Source: RGIG5270 sp045538635 (GTDB lineage Bacteria; Verrucomicrobiota; Lentisphaeria; Victivallales; Victivallaceae). From it: a stretch of 20,340 nt of DNA. Where the stretch lies: assembly GCA_045538635.1 (NCBI GenBank), contig JAZSRU010000110.1, positions 1-20,340 on the forward strand, read 5' to 3'. Numbering within the stretch: the stretch's first letter is position 1; each line of letters starts with the position of its first letter. Below the pieces are notes generated by a model. That model was given only the letters and a program-made list of their open reading frames with translations, was not told where the DNA came from and made no database searches. This document shows, piece by piece, positions 15,327-20,340 of the stretch. The position numbers and the translations under genes are program-made.

Positions 15327-16007
15327 TTATTTCTTATATTTTTTGTATAAATCCGGCCGTCGAGCCGCTGTTATTTTCAGCGATTCTTCGAGTCGCCATC
15401 CGGCAATCTTTGCGTGATCTCCGGAGAGCAATACTTCAGGAACTTTCATTCCGTCGATTTCTGCCGGACGGGTGTACTGCGGATACTCAAGAAGTCCGTT
15501 TGAGAAAGATTCGTCAGCACTTGACTCATCTTTGCCGAGGACTCCCGGAAGCAAACGCACTGCCGCGTCCACCATGGCCATAGCGGCAATATTGCCATTG
15601 GTCATGACGAAATCTCCGATGGAGAGTTCCCAATCCACGAAGCGTTCGATGACTCGTTCATCGACCCCTTCGTAATGACCGCAAACGATCAGCAAGTGAT
15701 CGATCGCTGCCATTTTTGCGGCGGCACTCTGCGAGAACTGTTCACCTCGCGGTGAAGTCAATACCACAACTGTACCGTCTTTTTTCAAATCAGACAATGC
15801 TTCAAAAAGCACATCTGCTCTCATCAGCATACCGGGGCCGCCGCCATAAGGCTTATCGTCCACCGAAGCATGCCTGTCGTGAGCATAATTTCTGAGATCT
15901 ATCGCATTTATTTCGACGATCCCGTTTTTCTGCGCGCGACCGATGATGCTTGCCCCTAACGGGCCGGGAAATATCTCCGGAAACAAAGTCAATATATCAA
16001 TCTTCAT
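15327..16007 (-). CDS. trmD: tRNA (guanine-37-N1)-methyltransferase
   Basis: Methylates G37 beside the anticodon with S-adenosylmethionine and prevents frameshifting; works as a homodimer with a trefoil-knot SAM site. The 226-residue protein has MKIDILTLFPE, KPYGGGPGMLMR (52-63), LTSPRGEQF (83-91), CGHYEGVDERV (109-119), SIGDFVMTNG (129-138), RLLPGVLG (151-158) and GLLEYPQYTRP. Two positions are unusual: TNGN (136-139) where most enzymes have TGGE, and E166 where E. coli has the catalytic-site D169 (here D165-E166-S-F). Its ribosome-binding site is weak. It lies 33 bases after the KH-domain gene, with no rimM between them. Confidence 0.95.
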   Translation of the reverse strand: MKIDILTLFPEIFPGPLGASIIGRAQKNGIVEINAIDLRNYAHDRHASVDDKPYGGGPGMLMRADVLFEALSDLKKDGTVVVLTSPRGEQFSQSAAAKMAAIDHLLIVCGHYEGVDERVIERFVDWELSIGDFVMTNGNIAAMAMVDAAVRLLPGVLGKDESSADESFSNGLLEYPQYTRPAEIDGMKVPEVLLSGDHAKIAGWRLEESLKITAARRPDLYKKYKK

Positions 16008-16040
16008 AAATTATCATCTGCATCCGGATAATGCACAATC

Positions 16041-16352
16041 TCAATCAGCGACTTCGACTGTGACTTGTTTGTTCATTTTGCCGGCTGCGCTGCGGACCAG
16101 AGAGCGGATAGCCATAATGGTCTTGCCGCGTTTGCCGACGATTTTGCCAATATCTTCCTTGTTGCAATCAATACGGATAACAACACTGTTGGCACCGTCT
16201 TCGGTTGTAACCTTGACAGCATCGGGAGAATCAACGAGCGAACGGACGACATAGTCAACAAAACCTTCAAGTCCTTTGACGCCGCCAGCTGCACATGAAC
16301 AACAGCCTGATGCTTTGGAGATTCCGAATAATTTCAATAATGCTTTAAGCAT
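16041..16352 (-). CDS. khpA: KH-domain RNA-binding protein (KhpA/YlqC family) with N-terminal extension
   Basis: A small RNA-binding protein that in Firmicutes pairs with KhpB. The KH core starts at about residue 27 (GLEGFVDYVVRSLVDSPDAV) and holds the RNA-contact loop GKRG (74-77) in IGKIVGKRGKTIMAIRSLVRSAAGK. The family usually starts just before the YVV segment, but this 103-residue protein has about 25 extra N-terminal residues with an amphipathic start (LLKLFG) and a cysteine cluster C17-C18-S-C20. The start is well supported, since AGGA lies eight bases before the ATG at 16352 and no later ATG precedes the core. Position between rpsP and trmD is the usual one. Confidence 0.93.
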   Translation of the reverse strand: MLKALLKLFGISKASGCCSCAAGGVKGLEGFVDYVVRSLVDSPDAVKVTTEDGANSVVIRIDCNKEDIGKIVGKRGKTIMAIRSLVRSAAGKMNKQVTVEVAD

Positions 16353-16399
16353 TTCTTACATCCTATCTTTTGGCAATAAGCCTTCAAAGACACAATGCA

Positions 16400-16810
16400 T
16401 TAAGCATTTGCTTCTTCTGCGGGAGCTTCGGCAGCGGCAGCAGCTTCTGCAGCAGCGGCTTCAGCGGCAGCCTTGGCTTCAGCTTCAGCGGCAGCTTTAG
16501 CTTCTTCTTCGGCCTTGATTTTGGCAGCGGCTTTTTTGGAGATTGAGGGTTTGCGGACGCGATCAGCGAGGACAATACCTTTGCGGGCGCGTTCGATAAT
16601 ATCACCGACGGTTTCGCTGACTTGAGCGCCGTTGGCGATCCAGTAATCAGCACGGTCGAGTTTAACGGTTTCGACTTTGCTGCGGGGGTTATAAAATCCG
16701 ATTTCTTCGATGGCACGACCGTCGCGGCTCATGCGCTGATCCATGACGACGATGCGAAAGCAGTTGGCATTGCGGGTGCCTGTGTGCTTCAATCTGAGTC
16801 TTACTGACAT
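16400..16810 (-). CDS. rpsP: 30S ribosomal protein S16 with long Ala/Glu-rich tail
   Basis: Structural protein of the small subunit and first gene of the operon. The core (1-84) is typical: SVRLRLKHTGTRNANCFRIVV, GRAIEEIGFYNP and VKLDRADYWIANGAQVS. After about 90 it continues in a low-complexity tail of roughly 45 residues, almost only Ala, Glu and Lys, ending in EEANA. S16 is usually 80-100 residues, so 136 is long. Start choice: the frame stays open to 16885, but family alignment begins at MSVRLR and AAGGTG lies six bases before the ATG at 16810. About 220 bases of structured leader and a promoter at 17037-17064 precede it. Confidence 0.96.
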   Translation of the reverse strand: MSVRLRLKHTGTRNANCFRIVVMDQRMSRDGRAIEEIGFYNPRSKVETVKLDRADYWIANGAQVSETVGDIIERARKGIVLADRVRKPSISKKAAAKIKAEEEAKAAAEAEAKAAAEAAAAEAAAAAEAPAEEANA

Positions 16811-16901
16811 AAATTCACCTTGATTGTTAGTTTTTGTTTCAATTTTACGGGACAAAATCATCCCTGTTTGCTCTACTTGCATCACAGTTGTCCATAACCA
16901 T

Positions 16902-16980
16902 CTGGCATTCAGCTATTTAGATACTTGGCTAAGCCTCCCGGCCGCCTCCATTTGCCAGCGATTTGAACTCGAACAGCCAA
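16902..16980 (-). promoter_or_regulatory. Structured leader of rpsP with a possible pseudoknot
   Basis: In the 321-bp gene-free stretch before rpsP, minus-strand TTGGCT (16980-16975) can pair with AGCCAA (16930-16925), and CTGGCA (16958-16953) with TGCCAG (16907-16902). The pairs interleave as a-b-a'-b', the order of an H-type pseudoknot. A GC-rich block (about 16931-16965) sits within, unlike the AT-rich surroundings. It lies inside the transcribed leader and might be bound by a ribosomal protein, as in other autoregulated ribosomal operons. It is not a class I recognise. Confidence 0.4.
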
Positions 16981-17036
16981 CAAAGTGCAACTCTTTTATT
17001 GAGAAGTTCTTCCAAAATCTGCAATGAAAGTTACAT

Positions 17037-17064
17037 AATATAACATTTTTTTTGAAAAAAACAA
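17037..17064 (-). promoter_or_regulatory. Promoter of the rpsP-khpA-trmD-rplS-rnhB operon
   Basis: On the minus strand TTGTTT (17064-17059) and TATATT (17042-17037) are separated by 16 bases, with an extended -10 TG one base before the hexamer. A-tracts and T-tracts around the -35 resemble UP-element DNA. Transcription would begin about 220 bases before the rpsP start. Confidence 0.68.
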
Positions 17065-17131
17065 GATTTTTTCAGCAAAAAAACGCTTTTTTTTGAACTT
17101 AAAAATCCATACACTCCGGCACTTCATGCCG

Positions 17132-18325
17132 TCAATAAAGTTTTTTGGCACGGCAGATATTGTTTATTATCCTGCCCATAAGCGGCAGAAGCATCCAGAA
17201 TACCGCCGCTGAAACATAAAATACTCCACTCACTCCGGTAAAATATATTATCCCTCCGGCGAACAGACTGCTCAATATCAATCCGGTATTTCTGGCACTT
17301 ATCATATAGCCGAAAACCGATGCGCGTCTGGATTCCGGTGTCATTTTTGACAGCATAGTCTGCAGAACCGGCTCCACTCCGCCGACTGCCATAAACGCAA
17401 AAAATCTGGCAATTATCAAAACAGTTATCGAATGTGCCGCGCCCTGAATAAACAATGTCGCACCAAATATCAGCAAGGCAGGAGTCAACAGCTGCATCGG
17501 TTTGCAGCGGTCGGTGAAATACCCGAAAACCACCCCCGCCAGAATACCACCGCCGGCTGCAACCGCACTGATAATCCCTGTCCAGAATGCCGCTTTATCA
17601 TCTCCGACAAGATTTCCGGCAAGCACTGCAAGGTAAGGAGCTTCAAGATTACGGAGAAAACTTACGGCAAAAAACAATAGAAGCATCAGTATTACCGGAC
17701 GCTCAAACTGATACCATGAACCCTTTTTGGCACTTTGGGCTGTTTTCGGCTGCGGCACAAAATCCTCTTTTACCCAGAAAAGCACCAGTCCTGCCACCCA
17801 GTACAAAACACTGCACATCAGAAAAGCTGCAGTATAACCGAATTTATCAACTAAAATACCGCCGATAACATAGCCAATCATATTGCCGCTCCAGACCGCC
17901 GTACTCAAAACACTCAATGCAAATCCCTGTTTATTTTCAGGCGTTGTCGCCACAATCAATGCCTGCGCCGCCGTATTGGTTCCGGAAAAAGCCGACGCCA
18001 CAGCTCTGATCAGAATCAATATCCACAGATTCGGCGCAAATGCCATCAAAGGAAATATCACCGCATTCATGAAAGTAGCACGGAACAACATTATTTTGCG
18101 CCCGTAACGGTCAGCAAGCGTCCCCCACACAGGCGCCATGATCCCGAAACTCATCAGCCCGAAAAAGGTAAAAAGACTTATCGCAACACCCAATTCCCCC
18201 TCTTCCACAATATGAAAATTGTGCTTGATAAAAAGCGGAATAAACGGCATTGCCGCCGAAAGTCCAGACATCACCAATATCTGTGATATCCAGAGAAAAA
18301 CAAGGTTTCTGCGCCAGTAAATCAT
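17132..18325 (-). CDS. MFS transporter, drug/H+ antiporter-type
   Basis: A 397-residue inner-membrane protein with about 12 hydrophobic segments. The cytoplasmic loop motif GTLADRYGRK (about residues 68-77) is the MFS motif A between helices 2 and 3. The equivalent loop in the second half reads GYFTDRCKPMQ. The opening NLVFLWISQILVMSGLSAAMPFIPLF recalls DHA1/MdtG-like exporters, but sugar carriers also occur in this group, so the substrate is open. Start choice: the frame is open to 18391 within the preceding gene, yet the ATG at 18325 begins the natural N-terminus and lies four bases after that gene's stop, so it is translationally coupled. A weak hairpin follows its stop. Confidence 0.85.
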   Translation of the reverse strand: MIYWRRNLVFLWISQILVMSGLSAAMPFIPLFIKHNFHIVEEGELGVAISLFTFFGLMSFGIMAPVWGTLADRYGRKIMLFRATFMNAVIFPLMAFAPNLWILILIRAVASAFSGTNTAAQALIVATTPENKQGFALSVLSTAVWSGNMIGYVIGGILVDKFGYTAAFLMCSVLYWVAGLVLFWVKEDFVPQPKTAQSAKKGSWYQFERPVILMLLLFFAVSFLRNLEAPYLAVLAGNLVGDDKAAFWTGIISAVAAGGGILAGVVFGYFTDRCKPMQLLTPALLIFGATLFIQGAAHSITVLIIARFFAFMAVGGVEPVLQTMLSKMTPESRRASVFGYMISARNTGLILSSLFAGGIIYFTGVSGVFYVSAAVFWMLLPLMGRIINNICRAKKLY

Positions 18326-18329
18326 TTTT

Positions 18330-19859
18330 TCAATCAACCGGATTCTGCGCCCGTTCAAATGTATCAAGTTCAGCTTGAGAAGGTTTGGCACTCAGCAGAG
18401 ATACAACGATCACACTGATAAATCCGGCAATAAATCCCGGAACGATTTCATATATTCCTGTATTGCTCCAAAAGATATACCACAACGCATCAACCACAAA
18501 ACCAACCACAATACCGGTCAATGCTCCGGCATAAGTCAATCGCTTCCAGTAGAGAGAAAGTATTATCACGGGTCCGAATGCCGCACCGAATGCCCCCCAC
18601 GCACATGAAACAAGATTCATCAGCCCCTTGCATTCCGGACGGGAGGCAATCACAAATGCAACAACCGCAATCACAATAACAATCCCCCTGCCAGCCAGCA
18701 TCATCTCTTTGTCCGAAGCATTTTTGCGCATAAGAGGCTTATACAAATCCGATGCAAATGCTGATGACGATGCCAAAAGCTGGGAATCCGCGGTACTCAT
18801 CGCCGCCGCAAGAATCGCAGACAGCAGAAATCCTGCACAGAATACCCAAAGCATCCTCAAACCGACTCCGTCTGCTATCCATTCAAAAACACTTCTGACC
18901 ATATTAATAAAAATAAGTGTATTTCCATCTTTGGTCGCAGTCAGAGTATCACCGAGGAATTTGCGTCCGATCAGACCGACTGCACTTGCCGCCAGCAAAA
19001 TCAAACAAAACCAGATACAACCGATGATTCTTGACTTTTTCATCTCCTTTTCGCTCGAAACAGAGAAATAACGGATGAGAATATGCGGCATTCCGGCATA
19101 CCCCAATCCCCAGCCGAGGCCGGAAATAATATCGCTCCAGCTCTTCCAGTCGCTCTTGCCGCTGGAGAACCAGTTCCAGTAATTTTCAGGAATTGTCGCT
19201 GCCGGAGCAACAAAAGAATCACAATTCATCATCAGCACGATCATTATCGGCACAAAAAGCAATGCCCACAGCATCAGCAATCCTTGAAAAAAGTCAGTCC
19301 AGCAAACCGCATTGTACCCACCGAAAAAAGTATAAAATACAATAACAACAGTGGCAATGATCATCGCTATTTTCGGGTCCATGCCGAGAACTGTATTAAA
19401 AAGTGTTCCGCATGCATACAAACTTGCCGCCGCATATACACAATAAGTAACCATGAAAACTATCGCAGAAATGACCAGGATACCTTTTCTTTTGGTGCAG
19501 AAACGGTTGGTAAGAAATTGCGGGATCGTAATCGCATCCCCGGCAACAATCGAATAACGGCGCAGCTTCGGAGCAATGAATATCCACGCAGAAACAGTAC
19601 CGATAAACAATCCGACCGCGATCCATACCTGCCCTACTCCATACAAATAAATCGACCCGGGCAACCCCATCAGAATCCACGCACTCATATCCGAAGCGCC
19701 TGCAGAAAATGCAGAAACCCATCCATTCATGCCTCTGCTGCCGAGAAAATATGCTTTTTCACTGCTTGTGCCTTTGCGCTCCTTCCAGAAACAGTAAAAT
19801 CCGATAAAAAGCAAAAGCACACAATAAAACAACATCGCTGCAAGTTCAGGTATCTTCAT
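18330..19859 (-). CDS. Sodium:solute symporter, PutP (sodium/proline) type
   Basis: Imports a small solute with Na+ through the inner membrane (SSS family, LeuT fold, about 13 helices). The 509-residue protein carries SAGASDMSAW with D57 and S59, which match the Na+-site residues D55 and S57 of E. coli PutP, and AMSTADSQLL with S355 and T356, matching PutP S340 and T341. RGMNGWVSAFSAG and the IPQFLTNRF segment are also PutP-like. The likely substrate is proline or a related small solute, but relatives differ. Start choice: the ATG at 19859 has AAGGAG seven bases upstream, while the longer frame to 19886 has none. The promoter lies at 19901-19928, and the MFS gene follows directly. Confidence 0.9.
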   Translation of the reverse strand: MKIPELAAMLFYCVLLLFIGFYCFWKERKGTSSEKAYFLGSRGMNGWVSAFSAGASDMSAWILMGLPGSIYLYGVGQVWIAVGLFIGTVSAWIFIAPKLRRYSIVAGDAITIPQFLTNRFCTKRKGILVISAIVFMVTYCVYAAASLYACGTLFNTVLGMDPKIAMIIATVVIVFYTFFGGYNAVCWTDFFQGLLMLWALLFVPIMIVLMMNCDSFVAPAATIPENYWNWFSSGKSDWKSWSDIISGLGWGLGYAGMPHILIRYFSVSSEKEMKKSRIIGCIWFCLILLAASAVGLIGRKFLGDTLTATKDGNTLIFINMVRSVFEWIADGVGLRMLWVFCAGFLLSAILAAAMSTADSQLLASSSAFASDLYKPLMRKNASDKEMMLAGRGIVIVIAVVAFVIASRPECKGLMNLVSCAWGAFGAAFGPVIILSLYWKRLTYAGALTGIVVGFVVDALWYIFWSNTGIYEIVPGFIAGFISVIVVSLLSAKPSQAELDTFERAQNPVD

Positions 19860-19900
19860 AAAAAAACTCCTTGTGTAAAAATTCAAATAATAATCATTTT

Positions 19901-19928
19901 AATATAGCACAAAAAAGCCGTTTTACAA
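19901..19928 (-). promoter_or_regulatory. Promoter of the symporter/MFS operon
   Basis: On the minus strand TTGTAA (19928-19923) and TATATT (19906-19901) are separated by 16 bases, with TG one base before the -10. This is about 45 bases before the symporter start. Confidence 0.66.
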
Positions 19929-20006
19929 GCCAAAACAACCAGCAGAGAGTAAATAAAAAATTTTCGCGGCAAAAAACATTGCAGACAAAAATCTGTGATA
20001 GAATTA

Positions 20007-20174
20007 TCAATCCTGTTTTCCGATATTATTTTTGATATATTCAATATCAGCTTCAAGTTTATTGAGTTTTTCAAGGATGGCATTACTCTTGTAATACCAG
20101 CACCACAACTCTCTGACCAACAGAAAAATACCTATCACAATAAGTAAAACAACTAAAAAAGCAACTGCATTCAT
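20007..20174 (-). CDS. Small single-pass membrane protein with C-terminal coiled coil
   Basis: A 55-residue protein of unknown function. A single transmembrane helix (about 3-22, AVAFLVVLLIVIGIFLLVREL) is followed by WCWYYK at the membrane edge and a heptad-patterned tail (NAILEKLNKLEADIEYIKNNIG), probably a short coiled coil on the cytoplasmic side. GGAGG lies five bases before the ATG at 20174, so this start is preferred over 20201. A promoter lies at 20207-20235 and the gene looks monocistronic. Confidence 0.72.
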   Translation of the reverse strand: MNAVAFLVVLLIVIGIFLLVRELWCWYYKSNAILEKLNKLEADIEYIKNNIGKQD

Positions 20175-20206
20175 AAAAACCTCCAAATTATCGTAAAACA
20201 AAAGTT

Positions 20207-20235
20207 ACAATACAATGCTTCTATTGAAAAATCAA
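20207..20235 (-). promoter_or_regulatory. Promoter of the small membrane protein gene
   Basis: On the minus strand TTGATT (20235-20230) and TATTGT (20212-20207) are separated by 17 bases. The -35 and spacing equal those of the creatininase promoter, but the -10 is weaker. Confidence 0.45.
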
Positions 20236-20258
20236 ATGAAAATTACAATTTTCTGCAT

Positions 20259-20286
20259 TTGCTTTTTATTTTTCCGGTGCTATATT
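20259..20286 (+). promoter_or_regulatory. Promoter for a gene beyond the right edge
   Basis: TTGCTT (20259-20264) and TATATT (20281-20286) are separated by 16 bases, with TG one base before the -10. A leader hairpin and a Shine-Dalgarno-like AGGAAGGCGGA follow up to the window end, so a plus-strand gene probably starts just outside. Confidence 0.62.
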
Positions 20287-20294
20287 AACTCATC

Positions 20295-20335
20295 CAACTT
20301 CCTATAATATTTATTATCGGAAGTTGTTTAGGAAG
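20295..20335 (+). promoter_or_regulatory. Leader hairpin that may control a ribosome-binding site
   Basis: CAACTTCC (20295-20302) and GGAAGTTG (20319-20326) form a perfect 8-bp stem, extended after one mismatch by ATAAT/ATTAT with an ATTT loop. The bases CTTCCT (20298-20303) are also complementary to AGGAAG (20330-20335), the Shine-Dalgarno-like site at the edge. Stem formation would free that site, so the leader could switch translation. Confidence 0.5.
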
Positions 20336-20340
20336 GCGGA

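Noticed and set aside
16931..16980. tRNA-like segment in the rpsP leader (minus strand GAGTTCAAATCGC resembling a T-loop)
   Set aside because: The flanking bases do not form a T-stem, no acceptor stem or anticodon arm can be drawn, and a selC-type fold was also tried without success.
17117..17131. Hairpin CGGCA-cttca-TGCCG after the MFS gene as a terminator
   Set aside because: Only 5 bp, and the nearest minus-strand T-run starts about 11 bases later, so termination here is doubtful.
19083..19907. 274-codon plus-strand frame inside the symporter gene
   Set aside because: Antisense to a clear PutP-type protein; rich in His, Arg and Asn as expected for a shadow, with no Shine-Dalgarno site.
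19977..20000. Weak hairpin CAGA-tttttg-TCTG with T6 after the small membrane protein gene
   Set aside because: A 4-bp stem with the T-run five bases away is too weak to call a terminator.
1..20340. CRISPR array, complete insertion sequence, prophage or rRNA
   Set aside because: No regularly spaced repeats, transposase, phage gene or rRNA segment was found on either strand.

Overview
The window carries a bacterial chromosome segment with about 15 protein genes, AT-rich intergenic DNA and recognisable Shine-Dalgarno sites. The gene mix points to a PVC-superphylum bacterium, most likely Lentisphaerota (Victivallis-like). The clues are a GntR-type DNA-binding domain fused to a LacI-type sensor, a cytoplasmic glycoside-hydrolase-like protein beside a creatininase homologue, a coenzyme-B12-dependent ribonucleotide reductase, and a compact rpsP-khpA-trmD-rplS-rnhB operon. 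This assignment is inference; no rRNA gene is present to confirm it.

Layout from left to right. (1) 1-2525: nrdJ, a class II ribonucleotide reductase on the minus strand, preceded by two tandem NrdR-type boxes 32 bp apart. A plus-strand reading frame of uncertain nature runs off the left edge. (2) 2616-7355: a divergent sugar-type cluster. A minus operon (creatininase-family hydrolase, then a 701-residue GH20/alpha-glucuronidase-like protein, ending in a strong terminator) faces a plus operon (GntR/LacI-type regulator, then a GDSL esterase). The 153-bp space between them holds promoters for both directions and a perfect 13-bp operator-like palindrome. (3) 7441-11143: a four-gene minus operon encoding an SPFH protein with three C-terminal zinc ribbons, a four-TM protein, a zinc-ribbon protein with a glycine-rich membrane segment, and a zinc-ribbon/helical-repeat protein. 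The layout resembles the Bacillus YdjI/YdjH/YdjG envelope-stress module but lacks pspA. A terminator, a competing antiterminator pairing and nested inverted repeats lie directly in front of it. (4) 11514-11725: the debris of a LacI-type regulator gene. (5) 11774-14184: a NahK-like N-acetylhexosamine kinase and a UDP-HexNAc-type 6-dehydrogenase, a two-gene operon with its own promoter. (6) 14270-17064: the ribosome/tRNA maturation operon, without rimM, with a long structured leader before rpsP. (7) 17132-19859: a PutP-type sodium symporter translationally coupled to an MFS transporter. (8) 20007-20340: a 55-residue membrane protein, and a divergent promoter with a 5'-leader hairpin for a gene beyond the right edge.

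The most interesting regions are the SPFH/zinc-ribbon operon with its attenuator-like leader, the divergent regulator/hydrolase cluster, and the rpsP leader. Start sites were moved inward from the longest frame for six genes because of Shine-Dalgarno position or family alignment; the reasons are given per gene.
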